A stretch of DNA of 64,000 nt from Iris pallida (GCA_029216955.1 JANAVB010015620.1:62001-126000), one strand, 5' to 3'; positions 23,023 through 35,770 are shown, counted from the stretch's first letter. Numbers and translations: made by a program. The notes: a model not told the origin generated them from the letters alone.

Positions 23023-26000
23023 TGTCACGACCCGCACCCACTGTGAGGGTACAAGTACGTAACAGTGCCCAGCCTACGCCACAATGTCGGCGGTAGAATG
23101 CTGTTCTAAGTCTCTAACTAACCATCAACTCATGCATTATATAATATACTCATCATGATCAACTCAGAACGGAGGACAAGTATAAGATATTATAACTCAA
23201 TCACAGTCTAAGCACGATAGAAATAAATAAGAAATAGAAAGACAACTACTATAATAATAACAAAATCTCAACAATCTCAAATACAACACAAGTCTCAAAT
23301 CAAATACAACAAGTTCTACATAAAAACAGATGCAAGTCTACTAAACTAAATCCCGATCACTCCTGAGTGTCGGGGCGAAAGGTAGCCATCCCGTCTCCGG
23401 GTCCATAATATGTAGGGCATGCATCCTCAGCGCAAGTATTTGTAATATTTTTAACAGGTCCAGTCAGGACAGGAACAAGCACATCTCATCTAAAAAAGCT
23501 AAGTAAATGACAGAGAACTATAAAGTAGTTATAGACAGTTGTATTGATAAACATGGCAGTTTATATTCAGGTGATGGTATAGAGAGACAGATAAAGTACA
23601 AGAAAAGTAAGGTAACTAAAACAAGAGAAGAATCATGGCAAAAAAGACTGTAAAATAGAAAATAGCTGAACTAGAGTAACATGGTATAAGTCCAGACAGT
23701 AAATGTAAAACAAGTGTAATACTATGTAAATCCAGTACGGGACGAATCTAATACAAGATGAATCTAGTACAAGACGATTCCAGTCATAGTGATCAATGAT
23801 TCCAGGGTGAGTCCAGCCAATACTCTAACAGTGTGTTTTAAAATACCAAGATCGACATGTAAACGGCTATAAGTAACGCGGTACATCACACACCTGGCCG
23901 GGTGTGAGATGGCTATCATTCCAGTTTGATTCTAGCATGAGGGTAATTCCAGAATTGGGGTATGCCTACATGTCTTACTCTATTATTTCCCTTCCCAGCA
24001 AGTGAATCCAGAAATTCGACACAAGATTCAAGATGAGTCTAGCCAGAACATGATGATTCCAGTAAATGATTCCAGAATGATTCCAGTAATAGAGGCCAGA
24101 CAATAAATGTGTGTCGCATACATGAATGCAGAAATATCCATACGTGTTTTAATAGAGAATCACATACAACTAACTAGAACTGAAGTACAGTAATTGATAA
24201 GTAAATGAGAGAACTATTAGAGAATGTACACGCCTGCTACTCTGAAAAGAGTAGGGCAATATCAGATGTCTGCACCGGAGTCACAATGTCCTAAATAAAG
24301 CAATATGGGTTATAATATGTTTAAAATAAGGTAAATAAAGTTTATGATGCAATCTAAATGATTTCTAGGTCAATCTAGGTCAAAGTAAACTCTAAGTCAA
24401 ACCTGGTCAACTGTCTAGGTTAAACTAGGTCCAAGTCAAACTTGGTCAACTCTGGGTCAACCCAAGTCATCACTTAGTCAAACTAGGTCAATTGGTCACA
24501 TTTAGACTCAATGTTGATGTTTGGTCAACTCTAGTCAATCCTGAACTATTGGGTCAAACCTTGGTCAACACTCTAGTCCATCAAGTCTCACTAGGCCAAA
24601 CCCAAGCCTATACTAGCAATCTAGCACAAGTACAAGCCAAACTAGGCTATCACACACATACGTTTAAATATACTCATAATATAGATAGGTATCCACATAG
24701 GCTATAGCCTAATACAACAATGCACATACATAGATACATACCTACTTGCATTTCATTACATAACCTACATGCTTGCATTCATCCATTTCTTCATGCATTG
24801 CATTCATTCTTGATACTTACATATTTAGCATACATAGATACATATAGAGAAGTAGAAAGGGGCTGTGTGTGTGTGTATATAATGGTACATGTGAGGGTGC
24901 GTGAAATGAACATGAGTGTGTGTCCATGTGTATTCAGGATTAGGCCTAGAGAGTACGTGTATGTGGCTAACATGTGTGTGTGATTCACATATAGAAATTA
25001 GTGTGTGTGTGATTGGTTTTAGGCTTTTAGTAAATAATGTGTCAAGTGACAGTTAAGTGATAGTATGTCAATGTGGATTAATGTGTGTGTGTGACTGATT
25101 AGGAGATAGGGGGTTGTGTGTGTCTAAATCAGTGCATTGGAAGAGTGTGTATCAGTCCATCTATATGTGATAGTGAATCAATGTGATATGGATAGGTTAG
25201 TGTGACAGGAATTTATGTGACAGTTAGCTAGGTTAGTGAAGAGTGTAGCTCAGGCTTGAGTGATGGGTGTGTGATCATAATGACAGTCTAGGGGGGTTAG
25301 TTCCTGTGTTCTCAGGATTGTGTTATATGATAGTGTGGTTAATCTCAGGATATTCAGATAATTGATAGTTCAAACAATTAGCTAACAGTGTATGGGAACC
25401 CTGTGTACAATCTCAGGAAAAAACAATGTATTTAATCTCAAAATTTAATGAGGTGTAACTCAGAAAAATTCAAGTAATGACAGTTTCATAATCAGTGATC
25501 ATCCATTTCGAAACCTATCATCCAAATTCCCACACAAATGATAAACTAACCCTTCAGTAATCTAATTCACATGTGAATGAATTAATGTGGTAATTAAAAC
25601 ATCAAAAATTTAGTTTAACATAGAAATCTAAACTCAGAATTTACAAAACAGGAAACTGAGTATCAGGAATTATACATCCATGTACAGGAAAATGCCATTT
25701 TCGAACCCAATCAACCAAATCATGCAAATCAGTACAAACCCAGTCATGTAACTATTATCCAGACATTATGTACACATAAACATCATCATATTAACATAGT
25801 TTAGCATTTAATTATCATTTTAAAGCCCTAAAATAGGTGATGAACAGAATGTATCAGAAAAATATAGGAATCCCTAAATTAGGATTCGAAATTCTATTAA
25901 ACATCAAATTGATCATTGACATAGGTTCGTGTATACATGAAGGTGTCCCGCAACTCCACTCGTGTCCAAACATTTGGATATGAGGTATCCAATCAAGTAG

Positions 26001-26417
26001 AAACACACACAGATACGTGCATACAGTGCAGTATCGTGCTGTGATGACAAGGTGTCGTACATGCGACACAGGGTACAACACGACTCTTACTCGTGCCCAC
26101 GTGTTCGCCCCACATAGGGCTACACTCATGTCACCCTGCACTGCATCCCCGTGTCCCCGTGTCATGTTAAAATGTGCGTATCAGTGCGCATTTTCACGTG
26201 CGTGTAGCACAGGCAAGGACCAGTGCGATCGAGTTTTCTCTCGATCCACTCGATCATTTTGTCTCAAATTTTGTATGGGTGATGGCAGACAGTGCCCCCA
26301 CGTGTCCACCAAAAATTAGGTCATGAGAGTCCGTGTCGTGTTCTGTGTCGAGCCCGTACATCAGGACAGTACACGGTGTCTTCGTGTGTGCGTGTGTGTC
26401 CCATTTTGGACACAAAA

Positions 26418-27358
26418 TGTTGACACAAAGTCACAGTCAACCAAATATGGATAGAATTGACTAAATAATACTTGTGATAATTCAATACGACACATAAAAA
26501 CTACATCCAGCTCAAGTCAGACGACAGCTCAGTTTTGCAAATGCAAGTCTTTTTTGAGTCTATATTTTATAATTTTATTGAGTCTAGACTTATGTAAGCT
26601 GAGTTGTGCTGAGCATCTGAGACTTAACCTATACCCTATCCAAAATCCAAAAGCTCCACATACATCAAAATAAGCCCATTGGACCAAAGACCCATTCTGT
26701 GCTCTGAAGACAGAGTTCGGGCCGAACTCTGCCTCCACACAGAGTTCGGGCCGAACTCTGTCCCCTAAAAATCAGCACCCTAATTTTTAGGGTTGGCTGG
26801 TTGCAAGTTGTCCAACGACCAAATATTTGAAAATTTCTACCAGAATTCTGGTCGAATTCTGCCTACTGGTATCCTATAAATAGGCCATGAATTCCCTCAT
26901 TTTCAATCATCCAATCTTCTCTTCTCTTCTCTCTAAAGCTCAATACAAGCCATACCCTTCTTCATCTACTAGCCAGAAGCTCCCTAAGCCTCAAGTGCTC
27001 AGCATTTTTTAGTTAAGAGTTTGTGCAAGAGTTCAAGAAGTCGCTTGGAAATTCCAAGCATCGCCACTGCGATCTGTGTAAGATGTTGACGTGCTCTTCT
27101 GAAGAAAAGGCACGGGGTGTAACTACTATTTCACAAATAGTGGATTTAATCCTGAGCTAGAGTTCTCAGGCCTGGACTAGTCCTCCACGAGGGAAACCAG
27201 GTTAAAAATCGGCTGTGTTTGCGTATGCTTTCTTGCTCCTTATTTATTTCCGCATTTACTCTGATTAGTTTTACTTGTGAAAGAGTTTATTTTTTTAATT
27301 GGCTATTATCGCTATAAACTCTATTCACCCCCCCTCTAGAGTTGCCATCTGTTCTTCA
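26418..27358 (+). mobile_element. Solo LTR of a Ty1/copia element
   Basis: 941 bp start TGTTGACACA and end TTCTTCA, flanked by the 5-bp duplication CAAAA (26413-26417 and 27359-27363). LTR D at 43270-43290 shows the empty site (GGACACGAAATGTGTCC). The end segment TCTATTCACCCCCCCTCTAG resembles the LTR of the minus-strand copia element at 47928-48871, which has nearly the same length. The internal region was lost by LTR-LTR recombination. Confidence 0.9.
26870..26883 (+). promoter_or_regulatory. TATA box of the solo copia LTR
   Basis: ATCCTATAAATAGGCC lies in the middle of the LTR. It is preceded by two copies of the inverted repeat AGAGTTCGGGCCGAACTCT (near 26703 and 26740). Transcription would start about 30 bp downstream. 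Confidence 0.65.
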
Positions 27359-28452
27359 CAAAAAGTGTCCAAAAAAGTTGTCAGTAAGATACAAATATAA
27401 TATACATGTATAAAACAATATTCCCATTCAATCAATTTTCAAAATTATTAAAATAAATCCTATTGAGGCATTCTAACAAACACATACAATTACACATTGA
27501 CACGTGTCCGATACGGACACCAAACGGACACGGTTTCCTAAGAAACTTGAGGGACAGCTAGGGGACACCTAGATCTAGCCTAATATGCAAATAAATCAGA
27601 ATTAAAATACAATTTGAGGAGTTTTACCTATAGGTGCAAAGATCAAGAAAAAGTTCCAAATCGGTTGATTTCCGTTGCTAGCCAAATCCTCCAAATTACC
27701 CTTAGACTGAAATTACTTCTCAAAATCAGCAAGTAGAGGTGGATTAGAATTATATGCAAAATATTTGGGTCAAAAAGGATTTAAAATAGATTTTCTATGA
27801 ATTTTGGAAAGTGGAGATTTACCTTTCCTTCAAAAGAGTTGGTTGAGCACAAAAGAGGCAAGAACAAGGTGAGGGGCATTAAATAGGAGTGGTAATCCTA
27901 TTGTGGCTGGTCACTTAGGTTTTGGTTAGGGTTAGGGCTTCTAGTTATGGGCCTATGGGCTTAAGTCACGAGTTATGAAATAAAAAATCACAAGTCATAA
28001 GTCATTTCACTTAATCTTAATCCTTCATATTGAAACTAGATTCCAATGACTAAAAATAGGTTTGACTTAAGCTAGAATAGGGTCACACCATTGCCTACTA
28101 AGTCACCATGGCTAGTGTTAGCTTCTAGGCTAGTCTACAAAGTCACAATGAGTCAAAGTCAAGGATAGCAATCACCAATTTAATAAATTAAAATAAATTC
28201 AAATTTCACTAAATAACAAAAATACCCTCAAGCTAAAATGATAAATAAATCATCCTAATAACATGGTTAGGCTCTAGGTCATGCAGTCTCTAGGGTTACA
28301 CTTGCAAAGCATCAAAATCACAAGCCATGACTTAAAACAGTTTTAAATTGATTTAAAATTACCAAAAATCATATCATGATTTAAATAGCAATAAAAATGA
28401 TTATAAATGCAAAATTTCAAAAATACCCTCATTTCAGAAACTGGGTGTTACA

Positions 28453-28497
28453 AGTCTACCCCCTAGAAAAATTTTGTCCTCAAAATTAAGATGATCG
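28453..28497 (-). other. PPT and end-of-coding block of C/D
   Basis: On the minus strand GAGGACAAAATTTTTCTAGG, then GGGTAGACT, abuts the LTR start TGTAACACCC. It matches the end-of-pol signature of the chromovirus although pol is absent. Confidence 0.75.
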
Positions 28498-28634
28498 TAC
28501 CCCTACTAGCTCACACCTCTAATCAAATCAAAGTCGACAGATAACATGCAACACAGTCCTACTGGTCATGATTTCACAGTCTCGAACAGGATAGCTACAC
28601 TATCTAGCAAATCACAACAATATCCTGGCAGGTA

Positions 28635-29551
28635 CTAATGGAAATCACACATGAAAGTGGGGAGGAAGAACAAGAAGGACAAACCTGCTAACCCCTCACC
28701 TGCAACGTCAGTCTCCTCGACTTTCATCGCAAAAGCTCCACCCCTCTGGTGCTGAGCTACAGGTGGCCTAACTCCCTCAAAAGGGGGTACAATGTGACAA
28801 TCTATTTTCTGGTGGGCACCGGACCCACAGAAATAGCAAACTTTCAGCCTCTTCATGCACTGCTCCCAGATGTGTCCCAGCTTCCTGCAGTAGGAACAAC
28901 TGATTGCCTTCGGGTCCTGACCCCGATACTGATGCTGCACCTGCTGAACTCCTACTGGTGCCTGCATCTGATGAATCTGCACATGAGGCCTCTTGGCCTG
29001 GCCTCCGCTGCTGCTGGTACCGTGAGCGTCCCGTCCCCTCTTGAGCCTCAGCTTAAGATCATCCTCTACTGCTAAGGCGCCCACCAAGATCTTCTCAAAA
29101 GTGGCATCGTGGGCACTCTTGGTATGGGACTTCACCTCCTTGACCAGTCCCTTTCAGAACCTCCGGGCCTTCGTCGCCTCGGATAATCCCTCGACAAATC
29201 TGCCCAGACGGCAGAACTCCCCAGCATACTCCTCTACAGACTGATTGCCCTGGACTAAGGCCTCGAACTGAGTCTTGAGGGCACCTAGCGCTGCATCTGG
29301 GAAAACCATTTCCTTGAATAACTTCTTAAATACTTCCTAAGTCTGTCCTAGTGTACCAACCCTCGGGTCGGTCTGGTACCAAGTGCGGGCCAAATCCTGC
29401 ATCATACTGGCTGCCTCCTCGATCTGTAACCTCGCTGGAATCTCTGCCAGTCTGAAAATCTCCTCTATATGCTCTATCTACTCATCAGCGTACAGAATGC
29501 CCTCTGTACCCCTGAAGTCCCTCGGGTTTATCTTCTGCAAGTCTTTGATGC
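28635..29551 (-). pseudogene. Gag C-terminal part of element C/D
   Basis: Reading leftward from the E insertion: INPRDFRGTEGILYADE, ARTWYQTDPRVGT, ALKTQFEALVQGNQS, YAGEFCRLGRFVEGL, VKSHTKSAHDATFEKILVGA. Two zinc knuckles follow: CSYCRKLGHIWEQC (all four ligands present) and CYFCGSGAHQKIDC. The frame stops at 28635 before any protease motif. A few stops interrupt the core, but the last 166 codons are open. It is better kept than the chromovirus gag in the zinc knuckles. Confidence 0.8.
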
Positions 29552-29556
29552 CCTTC

Positions 29557-32550
29557 TGTGAAACCCATGTTTTGTAATTTATTAATATTAGTATTTTTGT
29601 ATTAAATATTAGTATTTCTAATATTATTATTATTATTATTATTATATATTTTTGAGTGCAAATGATTTCGAAAAAATTAAATAACAAGGATTTTTGAGTT
29701 CAGACCCAGACCCGAGTCCGAACCCAGACCCAGGCCTGAGCCAAAACCAATCCCATTTTTATTTCTTTCCATCTGTTGGTTAATGTTATTAATAAAAAAA
29801 ATTAATTTTGAGCTGGTCCCGTAGGACCAGCATACTTGTGCAACTCTTTCAAACCCATTCCTATTCTTCCTCCCTACTTTTTCTCATCACCACTCAACAC
29901 CACATCCACCAACCCCTTTATTACTCCCACTCCCCCACTCCTCTCTGCTCACAGAGAATAAACTCTCTTTCCTTCCAACCTCTTCACGAACTCAATAGAA
30001 GACTAAAACTTTATCTCTCTCCCTTACTCTCCCAACACCCCCAAACCCTCTTCCCGACCCCACGCCCGCGGCCACCCTCTCCAGGCCAGCTCCTCCGTGA
30101 GCGCGCCTCCTCCCGTGCGGTGTTTCCCGCCGGCGCTCCCTGCCGATCCGCTCCAGCCCCGACGCCCGACTCCCCTTCGGCGCCCCGCCCTCCGGCCGAC
30201 CCGACGCCGCCTCTGGCCGCGCCCGCCCCCTCTGGCCGGTCCCCCTCTGGGCCCAAGCCGCCGGCGACCCCTGCTGGCCGCGCCCCAGCGCGCCCTTCGT
30301 CGTCGTCCTGTGCGTGCGGCCGAGCTCCCCGGCAGCACCCCGTGCGGCCTCTTTCCAGCGCCCCCTTGCGCGTTCTGGCCGCTGCCCTAGCCCGCTGCCC
30401 CTCTTTCCCCGCTGTTCCAGCGTTCCAGCCGCCCCTGTCGGCTTTCCCGCTGACCTAGGTGCGTGCCCTAGCCCGCGCTCTCCCCGATCTGCTGGTTTTC
30501 GACAACGACGCTGCTGGTCGCTGCTGTTCCAGCGCTGTTTCGGGAATACTTTCGCTGATCGGAGCTCTATATTCTTTCTATTATTCATCTGAGAGCTTTA
30601 GCCGAGCAACCCGAGGTATAACCCCCTATCCCGCTCATTTTATTTTAGTCGATGATGAGAATTGGTCCCCGATTCCCTTTGGGAATTCGGTTTTAGCGAC
30701 GTCGTAATTTTTTGGGACTTTCGGAAAGGTCATGTGAATTATTTTGGATTCCCGGAATATTTCGGGAATTGATTTTTGTATGTTTTAGCTTTCCGGATTT
30801 TTTCGGTAGCGTTCTGTGATTTGTGGGATTGGAATCGGACTTCCGAAATTATTTCGGGTCGTTCCGATTATTCTGTGGATTGGTTGTGGATTTCATATAT
30901 ATATAAATTTGGGTTTTTCCTTGGTTTAGGATTTGCAGGAAATTATCGGCGCTATTTTCCAGTTTTTGGGTTGACCAAAAACAGAGGAGATGCTGCCGGA
31001 TTTTTCGTAAAATTCCAGATTATTTTAAAAATGAATTTAAAACGGATTTCGGAATTTTATTTGATATTTGGTTTTGGGCGACGACCGTATCGGTCAATGG
31101 GCCCGGCTAAGTGCAAACGAAACCGGCTCCGCCCGGACGTTGAGGTATTAGCCAAGTTGAGGATTGGACCATATCTGAGACTTTATAATTATTTTTATTT
31201 TTACTATTAAATTCTGTTTATATTTTATTAATATTTCAGTTTAGGACTAACGTCAGTTTTGTCTTATTTCAATTTATGTAAATAAATTGTAATGGGCATA
31301 AGCCCAGCTGGCTGTGGTCTGTAACTGTAATTGATAGCTTAGATTTTTGTTATTTCTGGTTTTACGAGTTTTTCTATTAAACGATTAAATTGAATAAAAG
31401 TATTTTTGTATAAAAATAATTAAGATTTTCTCACCTAAAATTGACAAGTTTATTATTAATTAAAAATCATGTATTTCTTACTAAATAAGAAAATTAGCTT
31501 TATATTTATATACTACAAAAATACCAAGTTTTAACAATTAATCTGGTATCGACGAAGTTTTCCGAATTCAAAACATAAAATGATCTTTTTCCCTCGTATT
31601 AAATCAACGCACAAATAATCGTGTTTTCGTGTTTTATTAATTAAAAGAATTAAAATTGGAATTAGGACACAAATAGAGATTTCAACTAGCGTAGCTAGAT
31701 TGGTAAACCTAAAATCTGAGTCAATTCTCAATTGTAGGGTTTCGAGGACTGTACTAGCATCACCCCGGAATCACCAAACGAATCCAGTCAATAAAACAAA
31801 GGCAAGTACATTTCGTGTTAGTTTACAATTATTTAGTAATCGTTTTATTGCAAGTTTAAACCACGATGCAACACGAGCACTGACTGTAACTACTGTAACT
31901 ATTGGGGACTGGGGGAATAGTGTAATGAGTATGACCATACTGTAACTTTACTTTAACAAATCCTATATCCTTTACTGTAACAAATCCTATATCCTTTACT
32001 GTAACAAGCCCAAGCCGGTCATATTTCATTGCCTATTCACATCACAGAACTGTAACTGTTTTAAAACTGTAACTGCTTAATTGTTGATTTCAAAACTGTT
32101 TAAAAGTGCATGATTCTATTATTATTTTAATTGTCAAATTAGCATGAATTGTACTTTGCTCCCTCCTGACTGGAGATATATTTTTAGGGAACATTGAGGA
32201 TGCTGAGCTGTTATACTATACAACAGCTAATTTTGACCCAGTTCTGTACCCTGTTGGAGGACGCTGGACTTGAGGCCGGCGAGCCGAACACTTAGCTATA
32301 TTTTCTGTTTCTAGATTTGTTGTTTAGAATTTTGTAATTTGACTTCAGCTTTTAATTCAGTTCTTTCACATTCCAGTTGTACTTATTTCAAAGTTTAATA
32401 AAAATTTATTTTCCGAATTTTGAGTTGTGACAAATTTAGATGTTGTTGTGGATTACCTGCTAATGGAACAGCTTACTGCCGCCGTCTCAACAACGGTGCA
32501 TGCTGGGCATGATCCGGTTCGACCCAATTATTTGGGATCAGGTCGTGACA
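29557..32550 (+). repeat. 5' LTR of element E
   Basis: It starts TGTGAAACCC and ends GGTCGTGACA. In the first 250 bases it differs from the 3' LTR by only a few substitutions and by the length of an ATT run (29622-29648). It contains a very GC-rich stretch at 30030-30450 and a diverged form of the shared block near 32155 (GCTCCCTCCTGACTGGA). Confidence 0.92.
30030..30450. other. GC-rich island inside the LTR of element E
   Basis: About 420 bp are rich in C and G with frequent CG dinucleotides, in strong contrast to the AT-rich rest of the window. It recurs at 36740-37160. Stops are rare here by composition, so open frames on both strands are not evidence of genes. Confidence 0.85.
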
Positions 32551-32578
32551 TGTTTTTAGTGGTGGCCCATGCAGGTCT
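32551..32578 (+). other. Primer-binding zone of element E
   Basis: TGTTTTTAGTGGTGGCCCAT then GCAGGTCTGAAC directly follows the LTR. It is the same motif as in the otherwise different chromovirus and A/B, C/D families. Confidence 0.6.
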
Positions 32579-32736
32579 GAACAACAACTTAGAAAAACAT
32601 ATTTAGAAACAATTAGAATACTAGAACATCAATTTGTCACAACATAGGACCGAAATATATTATAAATAAATATTTTTGTTTGATTATAGACTGGTAGGAT
32701 ACCTTGCTTATGTTTGCATCCTAAACCTTCCAGAGA

Positions 32737-33480
32737 ATGACCATTGACAAGACCAATCCTGCTGGCGATGAGGTGTCATCTCCGGATCATACCTCATCTC
32801 CTCAACCAAGTCCAGGGTTTATTCTTCCGCAGCTGATTGACCGTCCCCATAATGCATCCAGTGAAGTTTTCACTACACTGGCGATTCCTACCTCTTCTCA
32901 AACTGAGTTGCATTTTCTTGGGGAAGTACCTATTCCTGTTGCTCCACCAGTACCAGCAAATGCCTCCCAAATGGTTGCCCTATTTCAAGTAATCATGGAG
33001 TCCCAGAAAGCTCAAGATGAAGCCCAGCAGGAACAGATAAATATCACGAGAGAAGACATGAAGAACGTCAATGATGTAGCCTTAGCTATCTTAAACCAAG
33101 TTGGAGCAGAATCTCACCCTAGGAGGGGTACCCCTGAAATCTAGAAGACATTTTGAGCCCTATCCGGCAGTTATATCGTAAGAAGCTATTGGTTTGTGAC
33201 TACTGTAAAAGGACTGGTCACCAAGCCAATATTTGTCGTAAGAGATTGGGGAAATATTTGGTATGTGGATCGGCTGAACAACGGGTAAAGGATTGCCCCT
33301 TATCTTTCCATCATACCAGAATACCTATCCCAGCAACACCTATTAGGCCACAACCTAGGGACTCTCTTCCTATCCAGCAGACCCTGCCTCCTACTATAAG
33401 GCATGATGCAGACTCGAGGTTCATAGAAGAGGAAGCAGTTGGAGACTGCTCATGCAAGAGCCAGAGCCATGAGGATTAAT
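32737..33480 (+). pseudogene. Gag of element E, core deleted
   Basis: The first part (32737-33141, 135 codons) is an N-terminal region opening MTIDKTNPAGDEVSS, unlike the VETRSH start of the other families. It ends in a stop just where the capsid core should begin. The second part (33153-33479) starts with the zinc-knuckle region: CDYCKRTGHQANIC is a full CX2CX4HX4C, and a second knuckle, YLVCGSAEQRVKDC, is incomplete. The capsid core is therefore deleted, so the protein could not assemble particles. The tail EEEAVGDCSC may be the start of protease. Confidence 0.75.
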
Positions 33481-33559
33481 ACCTAGGACTGCTGAATAGC
33501 ATTGTCTATTGTTGTAACAGGGTGACCTTAGATCAATCATAAGAGTTTTTGCTGTAATT

Positions 33560-34430
33560 CTCCACATGAATAAAATTCTTAGTTACACTTTTATGGCAGA
33601 TGTTTTTCCTGATAGTCTTCCCGGATTATCCCAGATCTAGGCATAGGATTCACCATTGACCTAGTCCCCGGCTCTTTTTCTATTTCTAAAGGATGTTATA
33701 GAGTCAACCCGAAGGAGGCCAAGAAGATGAAGGACCAGATCAATGAAGGCTCTAGGATTTATTCAGGATGGAACTTCACCTTAGGGAACACCTATCTTGT
33801 TTGTGCCCAAGAAGGATGGAACAACGGATGTGCATCGATTACCAGACACTAAAGAACAAGTACCCTCTGCCCGGATCGAGGATCTGTTTGATCTGTTTGT
33901 GTGGAGTTAGGGTGTTTCGAAGTTTGACTTAAGATCTGACTACCATCAAATCAAAGTCAGGAAGGAGGACATTTCCAAGACGGCGTTCAAACACCAAGTA
34001 TGGGTAGTTTTCTTTGGTCATGACGTTGGACTGACAAATGCTCCTGCTGTGTTCATGAATCTCATGAACAGAGTTTTTTATGAGTATTTGAATCAGTTTA
34101 TCTTCTCCATAGATAACATTCTGATATATTCGGAGATTGAAGAAGAGCATGAAGAACATCTGAGGAAAGTTCTGGAAACTTTGAAGAAAAAGAAGTTTTA
34201 TGGTAAGTTATCTGAACGTGGATTTTCTTTGACAAGGTGGATTTTTGGCCATGTTGTCAAGAGAAAAAATTTCGATGGAAGATAGCTGTTGTTGAAAAGT
34301 GGTATACCCCAAGTTCAATTCGGAAGTTTCTTGAACTTGGCTGGCTACTATCAGAAGTTCGTGAAGGATTTAGCCAAGATTGCTGAGCCGATGACGAAGC
34401 TCACTTGGAAGAATGAAGAGTTCATCTGGA
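33560..34430 (+). pseudogene. Protease-RT remnant of element E
   Basis: No DSGA protease site is left. RT motifs are spread over three frames: [12 protein letters not shown] near 33799, KFDLRSDYHQIKV near 33920, LTNAPAVFMNLMNRVFYEYL near 34035, [20 protein letters not shown] near 34100, and YGKLSERGFSLTRW near 34200. The catalytic Asp pair reads DN rather than DD, so even the active site is changed. Homology to the chromovirus RT is clear. Multiple frameshifts are present. Confidence 0.8.
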
Positions 34431-34437
34431 CGAAAGA

Positions 34438-34920
34438 TTGCCAGGCGGCATTGAGGAGCTGAAGAAGAAACTTACCACTACACCAATCCTTGCGCTACCC
34501 GCAGGAACCGGTGGTTTCTCAATTTACAGTAATACCTCTGGAAAAGGACTGGGTCGCGTTCTTCAACAACATGGGAAAGTAATTATTTACACATCTAGGA
34601 AACTACAGACTCATGAGAAGAATTATCCTACACCTAATTTGGAATTTGCTGCAATTATCTTTATTTTGAAAGCTATGGAAGCATAATTTTTATGGAAAGG
34701 GAGTGAAAATATATACGGACTACAAAAGTCTGAAATATGTCTTCACTCAGAAAGAGCTGAATGTTAGACAAAGAAGATGGCTGAAGCTGATGAAGGATTT
34801 CAACATCGACCCGCTATACCACCCGGGTAGGGCTAATGTGATCGCTGATACACTTAGTCGATACCCACTGGCGATGTTCTTAACCAAGGAGTGGCACCTA
34901 CTAGAAGACGTCGAGAAGCT
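34438..34920 (+). pseudogene. RNase H remnant of element E
   Basis: [20 protein letters not shown] near 34465 is followed by [20 protein letters not shown]. The first catalytic Asp (SDAS in the chromovirus) is Asn here. [15 protein letters not shown] ends at a TAA near 34684. The next frame gives [20 protein letters not shown] and HPGRANVIADTLSRYP. A one-base break separates the two halves. Confidence 0.8.
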
Positions 34921-35059
34921 TGGACTGGAGGTTATACTACCTGGAGATAGAAGGACGGAGCTAGATGCTGATTCAGTATTGATGAAGTTCGAGGCTGATG
35001 GACAAAATCAAGAGGTCGTAGTTTCAAAACGAGGCACTTTGCAGGCTTAGAGATCAAGT

Positions 35060-35770
35060 GTTGGCAGGAACACTTGAGGGTTTCTAAATTGACCAGCAGT
35101 GGAACTCTGAAGAATGGTACGAGGCTTTGCGTATCGGCTGACAAACGGAGGAACGAGTTGATGAAAGAAATGTACCAGTCACAGTATTCCATATATTCAG
35201 GAGCTAATAAGATGTATCGGAATATGCCTCAATTGATTGGTGCTTTGGAATGAGGAAAGACAATTCCAGGTATGGGATTAGATATGAATTTGTCAACATG
35301 AGGAATTTAGCAAGAGAACAACAAGTTTGTTGCAGCCGCTGGACAATTCGGAGTGGAAGTAGAAGCATATAACAATGAACTTTGAGTAAGGATTACCTTG
35401 TTCCCAAGGAGGAAAGGGCACCAATTGGATTATAGTGGTCCGACTGACTAAGTCAGCACACTTTATTCCCTTCAAGGTTAGTTTATTCACCGAGAAGTTG
35501 GCAGCATTGTACGAGAGGCACCCCTACCGGATTTATGGAGTACAAGTCGGCGGACAATCAAAGAAGATAATCCAGACGCTTGAAGATATGTTAGATCTTG
35601 TGTTTTGGAAATTGGAGGGTCTTGGAGAAGATTATTTAAAATTGGTAGAGTTTTCTTACAACAACTACCAAGTTAGCATCGTCAATCAGTGGAGTTTGAA
35701 GAAGGAGATAGCGTTTTTTGTGAAGATTTTCTCCTACCAGAGGAACGATCAGTGTTAGCAGAACAGGAAA
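35060..35770 (+). pseudogene. Integrase remnant of element E
   Basis: The zinc-domain trace YQSQYSIYSGANKMYR lies near 35172 and IIVVRLTKSAHFIPFKV near 35430. Then HPYRIYGVQV jumps to GGQSKKIIQTLEDML (35550-35590). The middle of the catalytic core, including the second Asp, is deleted, and Glu of the QSER motif is Lys. EFSYNNYQVSI and a broken tail follow. No chromodomain is recognisable. Confidence 0.78.

Larger units (their letters stand above)
23023..28452 (-). repeat. 3' LTR of C/D (LTR C), carrying a solo copia LTR
   Basis: It starts TGTCACGACCCG and ends GGGTGTTACA. It aligns with LTR D over its full length except for the 946-bp copia insertion. It contains the shared block at 23456-23483, a dense TTGAC/GTCAA cluster at 24365-24575, GT-rich stretches, and a cluster of ACACG/CACGTG words near 25920-26400. 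Confidence 0.9.

Noticed and set aside
25854..26319. Open frames on both strands in LTR C
   Set aside because: They fall in ACACG/GTGTC-rich repeats, show no domain, and the LTR D counterparts differ by frame breaks.
29992..30588. 198-codon minus-strand open frame, also open at 36700-37296
   Set aside because: It lies in the GC-rich block where stops are rare, is Arg/Gly/Ala-rich without any motif, and both copies are one duplicated LTR, so conservation is not independent.
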